Assembly: GCF_048771995.1 (NCBI RefSeq)
Contig: NC_133034.1
Span: 1,674,001-1,738,000, forward strand
Reading direction: 5' to 3'
Origin: Taeniopygia guttata
Lineage: Eukaryota > Chordata > Aves > Passeriformes > Estrildidae
Length of the DNA stretch: 64,000 nt
Made by a program: the position numbers and the translations under genes. The notes beneath the pieces are model-generated. The model saw nothing but the letters and a program-made list of their open reading frames with translations, searched no databases and had not been told where the DNA came from. This document shows positions 22,841 through 34,900 of this stretch, piece after piece; the first letter of the stretch is position 1, and each line of letters starts with the position of its first letter.

Positions 22841-25690
22841 ACCACAAGGAAGGATGAAGATCAGTAGAAGACATAGAAAAAGGGCTAATATGGTCTCTAT
22901 GTGTCCACAACCTTGGAAATCCCTTTTTCCCCCTCTTGGACTGCTGTGTGCTGAATTGTAGCTCCATGGAGCTGCTCAGTGCCAGTGATTTTGGGGCAAG
23001 GTTGCACATCAAGGGGGGACGGGGCTTTCTGGTGTCCACCCTCACTTGCACTGCTAGCTGTAACCCCAGAGTGTGCCCTCCTGTAATTCAGGCTGGGCAG
23101 AGCCTGTGACTGCACCATCCCCTTGGAGAGGTTTCTTCGCAGAACCAAGGTAGCAGACCCTGATTTTAGGGGTTCTTGGAACATGAGGGTGGAAACAATT
23201 ATGTGTCCCCTGTTTCCTGCATCAAGGTATCAAATGAGATCTTGGGGAGCCAAGAACAGAAGGGTGCCCCTCATTTATTAATGTGAAGATCCCATACGGT
23301 CACTGCCATCCTGCACCCTCCCCACCCCCCAGGGCAAAGAGGCACTGTGAGTACCTCTGCCCCTTCTAAAAGCTGTCTGAAAGCTGCAGGCAGGAAGCTT
23401 CCAGTGGGCTACTTCTGGCAGAGGTTAAGTCTTCGGTAGAAGGATGAGATTTTGTCTAAATGAGCCAGACTTACCAGAGCAGAGACAGGGATTACAGGAA
23501 ACATGCAGCTGGATTTGCCTCTGCCAAGAGGGGATTGGAAGAGTCACAGGCACTCTCTGAGCTGAGCTGGGGTCACAAAGTAATTATCTTCTTTAGAGGA
23601 AGGGTTCTGGCTTGATCCTGCCCTCAGACTCTCCTGATAAGGACTGGGAAGGTGCTCATTGGTTTCTGCAGTGCTGTAGTCACTTAAAAATGCAAATGGC
23701 TAGGAATACCAAATCCTTTCCTCCAGCCAGTTCCACGACAGCAAATGGAATCTGTAAATAAAATCTGTCAGAGGTCTTTCTGTCAGCACCCAGAAATTAG
23801 TTTCCCCTGCTGTTCTCTAGTTTTTACTTCAAATCAGTGTCTTTCCTACATGAGCTGCTGATTTTTATGCTGTTCCATTCTGTCAACAGAGCAAAGTTTC
23901 TGTCCTGCAGATCAAGTCACCCCCCCTGATATTTCACAGGTAAACTCTCCCTTACTGTAGTTTGAGAGATTAAGATCTCTTTGAGTGAGATTAAGATCAG
24001 CAAAAAAGAAAATTTAGTTCTTTGCTCCTTAAAGACACAGTAATGGTAGGGAAGTGAAATTCTGTACGTTACTGACTTAGACAGAAGTAAGAAAAGCAGC
24101 ATGAAGCACTGTGAGTCTGATGCTGGGAGGGAGCCCATTACTGAGAGCCAAAGGAAGGAAAAGTTAATTAAGGAATTTCTGAAAAGTAATAAATACTGAC
24201 AAAGTTCTTTACTTCAATGCCTCTGTAGGAGATTTCATTACTACTTTCCTTTTTCTTCAGTCTTGTTTTTAATTTGTTTGATAGTGTGTCTAAGAAATTC
24301 TGGGTCTAGAGAAATAGAATTTCAGCTTCTCACCAAGATGCTTAACTAAGAAAATTCTCACTATAATTAAAAGATGTTTCAGACTAGGATCTGTTGTGCA
24401 GATTTATTAAAGAATAAACAGAAAGTATATTATATAAAGCATAAATGCAGAGGGAAGTTTTGTTCAGTCATTTAAAAAGTTAGCTATGCTGTAAGGAATG
24501 CAAATTATGTAAAATATAATTTTTGGATCTCGTGACAAGAGGAAACTTTCAAGGCAAGCTTTTGCTATAGTAAAATATCTCTTGTCATCTTACCTTTGGG
24601 CTGCCTCGTGCTCTGGTTGTTGACTTTTTCTCCTTCTCAGCCTGTAGAATTCTGCAGTCTTGTGTTTTCTTTTAAGGCAGCAGAGTGAGCTGCACACAAA
24701 GCAGCTGCTGGTCAGAATGTCAGGAAGCCCCAAGTGCTGCTGCTGTTTGTTCCATCCCAGATTTCCAGGGCAGGGTGGCCTCCCCACGCTGTGTCTGCGT
24801 GGGGCTCTGACACAGGGACTCACCCAGCTCATGGGAGATGTAAACCCGTGGGACTCACACCTCTGAGTCACCCTTAAAACCAGGTTCTGCTAACAGGGAA
24901 AGAAATCTGGCTCTACAGACCTTTCTTTGGGGTTTTCGTTGTTATTTGGGTTTTTTTTTTCTTTTTCCTTTGTGGGTTTTTTTTTTTTGTTGTTTGGTTT
25001 TAGGGGTTTTTTTTTGGCTTTTTTATTTTTTTTCCAAAATACAGGATTTTATTGATTGTACATAACATCCATGGGTAGAGCATTAGTTGTCAAAATGTGC
25101 TTTGAGCTAAATCCTGTCACTGTTTCCCTTACTTTTCATTATATCAGAAAGGAAAAAGATTGCTGATTTTCAGTGGTGATCTGGTATGTTCACTTCAACT
25201 TGGTGTTTCAAAAGAGTCAAGGGTTACTCTTACATCTGTTTATACCCCTAGGGAGCAGGGAATATACCCATGGAGAGTGTCAGGTGATGATTTTGTTCAG
25301 GTAGAAAGGGGAAAAAAAGTGGGGGTTTTTGGCCATTGTATGCATGTTTACAGTATTCTTTCCAAAAAGGCAAGGAAAGGCCACAGATGTAGCTTTGCTC
25401 GGTCTTCTGCATGCTCCTTACATTTCAAACCTGAGGATTATATTGGCTAAATTAAAACTGTGCATCTGTGAAAGAGATGGGGGATAGGAGATGAGAGAAG
25501 AAAGAGTCCCTTGGGGTTTCCCCGGGGTATTTTTGTTGAAATGACTATTTAAGGAAAAAAAAAAAAAGAAACACCACCAAAGGAAAAAAAACAGTACAAA
25601 TCTGAATGAATAACATCACATTTCTCATCTAGGTTTCACTTCTGTGTATCCTGCGGTGCTCTTGTGACCGTGGCTGCATTCTGGATGTGA
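22841..25690. other. Intron or upstream DNA of the GPR55-like gene
   Basis: No coding exon was recognised. There is a T-rich low-complexity block at about 24930-25035 (runs of GGTTTTTTT). The non-coding first exon of the GPR55-like receptor may lie here or farther up, but nothing in the sequence fixes it. Confidence 0.45.
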
Positions 25691-25740
25691 ACAAAGCCCA
25701 GCACAGGCAGGCTGTGAGTTGATATTGAAGGATTAAAAAG

Positions 25741-26280
25741 TGATGTTGTTATGAATGCTTAGTTGTTATAGGTTAGTTATTTTTGCGGTGATTTTTTTGG
25801 TATTTCTTGTTTAAAATTTAAAAAGTTAGAAGGATTCTGAGATTTTGTTTTTATGGTTTGTATTTGTATAGAAAATCAAAATTAAGTGAGTTTTTGGGTT
25901 TTTTGTCTCGTGGGAGGTTTTTGGGTTTTTTGAGTTTGTTTTAGGATATTTGTGTTATGTTTTGATAGGTGTATTGTTTTAGTTAAATTTTTTATTTGTT
26001 GTTGTTTAGGGTTTTATTAGAAAGTGTTTTTTTGTGGAGGATTAGGTAGAGAGGCTTTATAATTTGGTTGCATTTGGGAATGCCTATTTTTAAAAAGTTT
26101 ATGGTGTTTAGGAAAGTTTGTGGGATTTTATGTAGGTTGGTGGAGATGTAATTTTTTTGATGCTGTGGGAATTCAATGTTCTTTGTTTTTTTTATTTTTA
26201 GGAATTGGATTTTTTGTGTAGGTTTTTAAATTTTGTATTTCTTGATGGTGAAGTTGGTTTTTAGGAGAATTTGGATTTTT
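25741..26280 (-). mobile_element. Fossil endogenous-retrovirus pol fragment, hypermutated
   Basis: On the + strand this 540-base block has about 15 C (under 3%) but about 135 G and roughly half T, while the flanks have normal base use. The - strand is therefore almost free of G. Despite this, the - strand resembles the later part of a retroviral reverse transcriptase, as found in ERVL-like elements. The block is broken many times over and has no coding potential. The abrupt, one-sided loss of G on the retroviral sense strand is the classic signature of G-to-A hypermutation. The limits are approximate: base use returns to normal by about 25735 and about 26380. No LTR is seen at its ends. Confidence 0.6.
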
Positions 26281-26344
26281 TTTAACACTTTCATTGTGGT
26301 TCTTAACACAATGATCCTATTGATATATTGTAGATGTTTTCGCG

Positions 26345-26363
26345 TTTTTTTTTTTTTTTTTTT
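26345..26363. repeat. T19 homopolymer
   Basis: An uninterrupted run of 19 T at the edge of the hypermutated block (a poly(A) tract on the - strand). Confidence 0.9.
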
Positions 26364-26380
26364 AGTGTAGTTTGGATTAT

Positions 26381-27291
26381 ATAGTGGAGTTTCTTCAGTA
26401 CGTGTTGTTTTTGTTCCTCTTCACCAGCAAGACCAAAGTTTTCATTTTTAGGTTAGTTCTCTGTGCTCTGGGGTTTGCAGATGCCAGTTCTGCCAGTGCC
26501 ACCAACGCTGACAGCGGGCGCTCTCTCCTCCCACGCAAGGTTTTCCCCTCACAGCCTCGGTGCTTTTTCCCCTGTCTCATTTTCTCTTTGACCCTCGTGT
26601 CCTGAGCACTGCCCGCCTTGCTGGAGCTGGGCAAGGCTTTCCCTGAGGCTCCACATCTGCAGAGAGACTTTGGGAAGGGCAGGGGTGGTGCAGCCACCCC
26701 CAGTGAGCGATCTGCTTTTTGCCCAGCAGTATCCTGGTGAGTTTTTCAGGGAAGGAATGGCCAGGGAGGCATGGACAGGTGTACAAACGCACCTGGAACA
26801 AGGTGTGAAGGCTCCTCTCCCTTCAAAATGGATTGGATGGAAAAGTGTGATGCCGAGGGCTGATGGAGAGGGTGACATGAATCCGAGCCAGCAGCACAGT
26901 GGAAAGGCTGGGACAGCCCGTGAAGAACTCCCAGCTGCTCATTGATAGCTTACTTGGGATGCAGGGGGGAAAGCCGTGGGCAGCAAGGAACCTTTCTGTT
27001 CTCAGCACAGGCTCTGCTCTGTGCTAAGGGGATGTGTCTCTTCATAAAGTCCCCAAATCCAAGTGTGGGTCCCTTTTTTTTGGAGACATGGGAGAGGAGG
27101 ACCACCTCTGCACATTCTCCTCTGTTCTTGACAACTCTGTGTGTGCCACCAATGCCACCAGTGTGTGAAGCACCTCCTGTTTCACATGATTTTATTTGCT
27201 GGATGCATCATCTTGTGCCTTTTTCCTGATGAAGGAGCTGCTTCACATGCATTTTTTGTTGGCATTGAGGACTCTGCTATATTGCTGCTGC
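26381..27291. other. Gene-free stretch
   Basis: About 0.9 kb of ordinary base composition between the hypermutated fossil and the 24-bp minisatellite. No exon was recognised in either strand. Confidence 0.5.
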
Positions 27292-27920
27292 CACACAGAC
27301 CTCACCTCCAGGACACAGACATCTCACGTTCAGGACACACAGACATCTCACCTCCAGGACACACACACATCTCACCTCCAGGACACACAGACATCTCACC
27401 TTCAGGACACCAGATCTCACCTTCAGGACACACACACATCTCATCTTCAGCACACACACACATCTCACCTCCAGGACACACAGACATCTCACCTTCAGGA
27501 CACACAGACATCTCACCTCCAGGACACACAGACATCTCACCTCCAGGACACACACACACATTTCACGTTCAGGACACACAGACATCTCACCTCCAGGACA
27601 CACACACATCTCACCTCCAGGACACACACACATCTCACCTCCAGCACACACACACATCTCACCTTCAGCACACACAGACATCTCACCTTCAGGACACACA
27701 GACATCTCACCTCCAGGACACACAGACCTCACTTTCAGCACACACACACATCTCACCTTCAGGACACACACACATCTCACCTCCAGGACACACACACATC
27801 TCACCTTCAGGACACACAGACATCTCACCTTCAGGACACACAGACATCACCTTCAGGACACACACACATCTCACCTTCAGGACACACAGACCTCACTTTC
27901 AGCACACACACACACACACA
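27292..27920. repeat. 24-bp minisatellite
   Basis: About 26 copies of a 24-bp unit, CACACAGACATCTCACCTTC followed by AGGA, with variants (CCTCCAG or CTTTCAG, CACACACA or CACACAGA). It ends in a short (CA)n run. The unit is divisible by 3, so several frames remain open on both strands, but base changes are shared between frames without any sign of codon constraint. I regard none of these frames as a gene. Confidence 0.95.
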
Positions 27921-28264
27921 TCCCTCAGTGGCAACCAGAGAAATTCTGGCGATGCCCCATGCTTGCCCTTAGGGAAACCTTCTCCTTGCAGCCTGGGCTG
28001 TGCCAGCCGAGCCCCGGCTCTCCTGCCGTCAGTCCTGGCTCTCGGGAGGTGTCTGCATGGGGCTGATGCTGCCGTCAGCCTTCCAGTTTACAGCATGTCA
28101 GTAACCACACAGGGCTGTGCAGTGAAGACATGGGGAGGTTTTTCTCGATTTCAATCATATCCTAACCAGTGAGAAAAGTATTTGTCCTGCTCGGGAAAAG
28201 AGAGCATCCAGTGCCGTGATCCAGAGCTGCCTGCTGCCTCTGGGTGAGGCAGAAGTGGGATGCA

Positions 28265-28500
28265 ATGTCCCATCACCTTCATGCGGCGGCTCTGCGGAGC
28301 TGTTTGTGACTGAGCTGCTCCATCTCGTGGCTACAGGAGCGTAGTTTGAGATTTCCCGGCTGTGTCCCCCGGGGTGCGGCGGTTCGGGGTCCCCTCACCC
28401 CTGTGCGCTCCCTGTGCCGTGAGGCAGGAGCAGGAAAGGGCGAACAGGCTCAAAGCTCGCCTTTGCGGGAGGCACTGCGGGATGAGGATACCCTGCCGTG

Positions 28501-28505
<5 letters not shown>
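28265..28505. promoter_or_regulatory. CpG-rich block, candidate promoter
   Basis: About 17 CpG in 240 bases at roughly 62% GC, an observed/expected ratio near 0.75 by hand, while most of the window is strongly CpG-poor. GC-rich sequence with scattered CpG continues to about 28930. It lies between the two receptor genes and about 5.5 kb upstream of the GPR55-like coding exon, so it could be the promoter or first exon of that gene. No first exon can be proved from sequence. Confidence 0.45.
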
Positions 28506-28539
<34 letters not shown>

Positions 28540-28540
28540 G
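28499..28540. repeat. (TGTC)n microsatellite
   Basis: About ten uninterrupted TGTC units directly after the CpG-rich block. Confidence 0.95.
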
Positions 28541-28930
28541 GCCTGTCACCAGGAGGAGCAGCTCATCGTGTCGCTCAGTTTATCCCAGCCTGTCCCCACC
28601 AGCCGAGTGCTCTGCTCCTTGTCCTCCTGGAAGGACGGGCAGGGCAGAGCGGGCAGCTCTGCTGGTTATGTGGGGAGAACAAAGCAAGGAGCGGCTGAAA
28701 TGAGGCTTTTCCTGGAGGAACTGGCCACGGGGACTGTGTGTGTGTGTGTGGGGCCGAGGGGCCGGCCAGGAGGCTGCTGAGCCAAGTCAGTGGTGTTTGT
28801 CACCGGTTTGGTGTCCTCTAGAGACACTGAGGGAGGCACAGGCCAGCCTGGGCCGGGCAGGGCTGCCCCGCTGGCCCCTCAGCGCTGGGCAGCTCAGCCC
28901 GCGGCCTGGCAGGGCAGGTGAGGGCAGTTG

Positions 28931-31900
28931 AACCCATCGAATCTGTTTAGAGATGTGTTTCACTTCCACAGAGAAATCAGCTGGAGATGCTCCTGTGGGA
29001 CTTGTGAGTCCGGCTCAGCAGGGTAGGTATTTTGCACCTCAGTGCCCTGAGAGTGGTGAGGTTTGAAGCTGGTGGAGATCTGTCCCTGGTGTTGCGGATT
29101 TTGCACTTTCAGTTGTTCTCTGGTGTTAGAGCGAGCCTCATGCAGCCAGCTGCGGGCCCTCAGAGCACATCACAGCCCGTGCGTCTCTTCTGCCTAATGG
29201 CTGAGTCATTTTGACACTTCAAAGGTATTTTTTTTCTATTTAAACCATTAGCTACATTGGTCTTCAAATTATTATTGCCTTTGAAAGGCTTGACACAGCA
29301 TTTTTGCAAACCTGGCATTTCCCGAGAGATCATACAAATTTCCAAACCATATGACTGACCTGGCAAGATCAGACATGCACTTTGGTTGGAATTCTGCAAG
29401 GTGGGAAAAAAAGAAAATCAGTTACTGATGATGGTCAACATCTCAGTTTATTTTTCATGGTTGTGAATTGCGCGTACATCTCTAGGAAAATAACCACACA
29501 ACTGGAGCTCCTTTCCAAAAGGCACCTGCACTCAATTTTGAGCCAGCTGGGCTGCTTAGATGGCTGAGGTACTGTGTGCACCCTGTGGTGGCCAAAGAGT
29601 CCCAGTTAGACACTACATCTCACAGTTCCTCTTCTTCCTAATGGGAAAAGTCAGTTTTCTTGGCTCGTTTCTGGGTGTGTAATGTGTCTGTGAGAAACTG
29701 CCAGAGGTATTTACAGCAGGGAGGGAAAGTCTCTGAATGTCATTTCATTACAAGAAAAATAATGAATGGAGGAAGAACCAAGAGTCATTTTAGGCAAGAG
29801 AAAAAGTGTGGATCAAGTGGCTCGAGTGACCAGAGCCAGCAGTGGATGTTTAGGGGAAGAGTTAAAAATTCTTGTGTGAAGAGAAAAACTCGGGGTGCAG
29901 GCTGAATCATGATTTCCAGTGTTACTATGATAGCAGAAATTGAAAGACTGCAAACCTCCAAGTTTAGATAATTAGCATTAAGAGATTAATTCGTTAGGAA
30001 TGCAATGACAGCAGTGAGAAGCTGATAAATCTACATTTTCCTGAATTTCTATAAATAAGATATTCCTCAAAAGAAATATTCTTACAAAATTGTGTATTTA
30101 CAAAATACCTGTTTACAGGGGGAAAAGGGAAACTTTTAAAAAATGGTTTTACTAGAATTCATTTTGCTCTCTCTGTTTTCTGCTCTATTACTTCATTGTG
30201 TAAACTGTGTGTACCATTGTTGTGCCAAACATCAACTCACAGTATATTTTAATGTTAACAGACCAGCAGCAGTGCATGTATTTATGATATCATTCTGTAC
30301 AAGTAAAATTTAACTTTTTATCACCAGAGCTAGAGCACACAGAGGCTGCTAATGAAAATCTCTTTCCTCCTGTTGCTGCTTAGTTGGACACCTCAGTTTG
30401 GTGCTTTGCTAATGTTACAACCTGTTTATCAAATTCTATCCCAGTGCTGATGAGGTGTGGTGTTTGTGCCTGGACAAACCACTTCCAGGGTGATTTAGGT
30501 TTCTGCACAGGACATCTCAATGTACCATGACAGGTTTTGCCTGCTGGGCACAGCCAAGGCTGGGGTTTTTTTCCTCTTCTCAATGTACCTGTTCTGGCCT
30601 TGTCCTGCTGGCATAGATAGGGTCTGGGGATTTTTGGTGGGTTTTTTTTGTTTTGTTTCGTTTTTTGGTTTTTTTTTTTTTCAATTTGATGAGTGGGAAA
30701 TGGAAGCAGAGATAATAAGAAGGACTTTCAAAATGTTATACAAGACATCTGCAATGGAGTTCAGTTTCCCAGATCCAGATATCCAAAATCAGCACACAAT
30801 TTTTACCTGTTCCTTCCTGGGGCCCAGCTCTGCCTGCAGCCCAGGAGGGACAACATTGCATCAGTTATGGCTGGAGGTTCACACCCTTCAAGAAGTCTAT
30901 AATCTTCCAAAAAAACTTGCCTGTCTGCCCTTTCCTATTCAGAATTAACTACTCTTGGGTGGTAATTGTTGAAACTGTGTTAATAGTATGTAGTAACAAG
31001 CAAAAGAAATATTAAATGACATTGTTTTATTTCCTTTCAGGTTTCATATGTATGTGATCATGTGATCACCTAATTAATTTGAATCTTTCAGCATTTCTGA
31101 CTAATTTCAACATCATTTCAGTTGGGGGAGTCTGTGTGAAGGAGGGCAGGGAGAGCTTTGTGCCAGCCTCTGTATGCAGAGGATGCTGTCTGTGTATGCA
31201 AAGTTAGAGATGTGGTGCCTACAGAAAGGGGCCCAGTGGCTCCACAAAAAAAAAAAAAAAACAAAACCAAAACCCCTGAGTTTCAACCAAAAGAAGGGAG
31301 AGCTGCTGCTCCTGCCCTCTCCCTGCTACCATCTTCCCCCTCCTCTTCCCATTGCTTTGCTTCCTTCAGAGCTGGTGTGCACAGACTGAGCCTACACCGT
31401 TCTCTGCTTTTTTGAATATCCCTTCAGTGAAAGGTTTAAAGGGTTTTTAGTGAACAACATCCACTGTGAGTTAAAAAATGTCCATCTTCCTTCCTGAAAA
31501 TGGAGCTTGATAGCTGCTTGTTTGGTACCGTGACACGCCTGCACTTCAGACTTCTGACACTCATTAATTTCAGTGAAATCACATTCAAATGAATAAATAT
31601 ATGACACTGATGAAGATGCAACATGTATTTATCACGCCACATCCTTTTCCTGTTGTTTTCTTGGTAAGCGTTTCTAAAGTCAAGTATTAAAATATTTTAG
31701 CATAAAAATTTCTCTGGTCTTGAGCATTTTTTTGTAAATAACCACAACCACTGAAGCACTACTAAATAGGGCTGTAAGTGCTGATTTAGCAGTCTGGCTT
31801 GTGATCTGAATTAAGTGGGGAGCAGGAGAAAGTGGTTAGAATGTATTTTTCTTTAACTACAAGGTCTTTATTTTTTTTTTTAATATTCTTACCGTAACCT

Positions 31901-34900
31901 GGGTTTTGCAGATAATTCTAGTTCGTGTTTTTCAGTGTTGACACCTGGTTCTTTGGAGTAAATTGTTCCAGCATCCAGAATATTGGTTCTTCCATTCTTT
32001 CTGATCTCATAAACTTGTGAAAAGTCAGATCAAATTTGAGATGAAGATGGGTCCAAGCTTTTAGAACTGCAGATTAATGACATCTACATAACCTGACACA
32101 TTTCAGCTAAATCTCTGCCTGAAACTGTAACTGCTGCGTTAAAATTTATTTCTCTTCAGTAGTTAAAAAGAGTAACTATTTTTTGTGCTTGTTTTCTTTT
32201 TCTTTTAAACTGACCTGGTTTATCAAACTAAGAAATACTGACCATTTCTGTATAGGAGAGCTCTTATGATTCTGGATTGAGGAGAAGATATACGTTTGGA
32301 GGGACGCCCACAAATGTTAATTTAATTGGAATTCTCCCCCAAACAAACAGACGCAGGAATAATTATGGCTTGTTACTCTTCTGCTCAATAGCACCTCCCA
32401 CAATGTCCAAGGGACTCCTGGTAGGGGCAGCTGCTATTCAGCAGGACAGAGATTTTCAGCCAGGTCTTAAGAGCATGTAAGCAGCAAGGTAGGGGGGGAA
32501 AGAGTGTGTGGTGCTGTTCTATTTGTTAGCTTGATGCTGGTTGCACCGAGACAATTTTTATTGTACATACGGGAACCACCAAGCGAGTGTGAGTGCTGGG
32601 CTTTGGTTTGCATCCAGCTGAGTTTTCCCAGCAGCTCAGGCAGTGCACAGCCACCGAGGGAGCCCAGCTCTCCTTCAGCCTCATTCCAGCTGCCAGGGGA
32701 CCCAGGGGCTGTCTGCTGCCCAGCAGAAAAGGGGCTCTGGCTCTCTGGGAGCCTCACTGCCACCCTCTGCCCTCCTCCTGGTGAGCAGAGGTGGGTGAGC
32801 TCCAGCTCAGAAACCTCTCTGCCCGTGGTGAAGGGCTGTGTTTGAAGGTGCTCTCAGTATTTAAAGGTGTTTTGTTTCATACAGGTCTGTCTTCTCTGAG
32901 GTTCAGGAGGCAGACTACTGCTGAAGGCAAACCGAGGGGTCTGGGTGCTGTGAGTGCAGCTCTCAGCCAGAAGGAAACCCAGGCAGGACTTTCATGCTGG
33001 TGTTCTCTTCGTGTGGCATGTCAGTCATTTCAGTAGCCCCAGTTCTTCCCCTCTAGCTGAGCACCCTGTGCTCCAGCCCCAGATGTACATGAGACCTTCA
33101 GGTCTCTCAGCTCTCTGACATGAGAAGAGAGGTGACTCAATCCCACAGCTTTCAGTGTACAGGAAAAAGCAGTCTTTTCTCACTGCTGAGGGAAATCTGG
33201 GGCAGATTCTCAGAAGAGTCCCAGCTGTGGCTTGCTGGCAAGCACCAAACCTGGGAAAGGAGCTCTGTGGACAGGTGACAGCCAGGGAGGCTGGTGACAT
33301 CAAGTGAAAGAGGACAGAGGATGCTGAAGGGCAGAAGCGGGGGATGGATCCTGTGGGTGCCACAGGGATGGCTCTCCTTTTCCACCTGTGCATAACTTCC
33401 TACTTTAGGAGGAGGTAAGAGGACAAGCAAAGTGCAAAGTTTTGTAAGGAACCTTATTCAGTTTAAGCAAGTAAGTTACAAACCAGTTCTGAGAACTGAA
33501 AGGTAAGGCTGAGGAGCCCAAATTTAGGTGCAAAGCTCAGGAATGGAAGAAGGTTTGAATTTCAGCCAAGGCCGTGGTCAGGGACAAAACCACATTGCAC
33601 AGAATGTTAAAATTTAGAGTAATTTCTATTATTTTAGGACCTGGAGAAGGATTGTGATGTACATGGTACTTTAGATGGCACAGCCACTTGGAAAATTAAA
33701 GATTTTGTTGAAGAGCAGAACTAACCCAAGATTTGGACTTGCTGAGAGACTGAAAGTTCTTTGATCCCTACCAGTGTGTATTGGTCCTCTGCTGCCTGTG
33801 ATGATGGGGAACAGAAGTGGTTTATTTATATTGCTTTCCAATATGTGTATTTTTCTGACTTTCCGACCTTTGCAAAGGGATTTGTTTGAAGCTGTGTGCC
33901 AGGTCTTGTCTATGCAGTGTGTGTGTGGTTGTATTAGAGAAATTTGCAACCATATGATAGAGTGGAGTTAAAATCTTTAAAAATTTGAAGAAATGTCAGC
34001 ACCTGATGATTCATAACAAGCTGCTGTTAGGTTTAAACTGGCAGGCATTTTTAAAAGGACCACAGCCCAGCTGGGAGTGTTGCTGTCATGGCCCGAGGGG
34101 CTCTGCAGCATCTTCCTCACCCACAGCCTCCCTGCAGGCCTGCCCGTGCTGCTCCCCAGGCTCAGGCACAGCAGATGCACCTTGGGCAGGGTATGGCCAC
34201 TGAGCCAGCTGCAGCCCCACAGCTGCTGCCCAAAAGGACCTGTCCATTTAATGGCAATGCCTAAAACTGGGCTGTGACTTCATGTACGGGTGGTTAAAAA
34301 AGCTGAGTGACACCTCAGTAGACAATGTTTGTAGATGTTTTGGCTGGACTTTTGGTTTCTGAATTCTAGTTACAGTAAGAAAAATCAAAAAGCCCAACCC
34401 TGCAGATATCCACTCTTAAAAAAATAATCAATTATTTTAGAAATACTTTGCAACTTACTGAAATAATTTTAAAATTATTATACTGGAATTATTTTAAAAC
34501 TGAAGGGCCTCTTGGTGTCTGACCTTTTGACATTTTGGCATTTACAGATCTTACTGAAGCCCATGGGTGCCCTCTTCTCCTTCCAGTCAGAGGAACTGAG
34601 AAAATATCTGACTGCTCCTTTTACGGTGACAACTGAAAAAGCAAGGTCTCCTAGACCAGAGTAATGATGGTGAGACCCTGGTGTGGGGGGGTAACTCTGA
34701 CATTGGCAGAGTTTGGTGATGGAATCAGCCACACGGAGCTCAAATTAATTTTAGGGCATTTGGTGTTGACATTGAAAGAAGTTTCCATCAGCGGGTAAAG
34801 TGGGTGCAAACAGGATGAAAGATTTATCTGGTGATACTTCTGGATTTTTACAAGGGTCAATCTGTTGGAAGAATGCAGCAGAAAGTAAGAGACAGCAGCT

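Noticed and set aside
21892-22845. GPR35 as the identity of the first receptor
   Set aside because: Helix 3, loop 2 and helix 7 motifs are closer to GPR55; GPR35 in mammals is at another location. Without a tree I leave the symbol empty.
24930-25035. T-rich block as a second hypermutated fossil
   Set aside because: It consists of simple T and G runs with normal C nearby and shows no similarity to a retroviral gene.
27141-28172. Open frames with His/Thr/Ser repeats on + and Cys/Val/Glu repeats on -
   Set aside because: By-products of the 24-bp minisatellite; similar openness in several frames and no recognisable domain outside the array.
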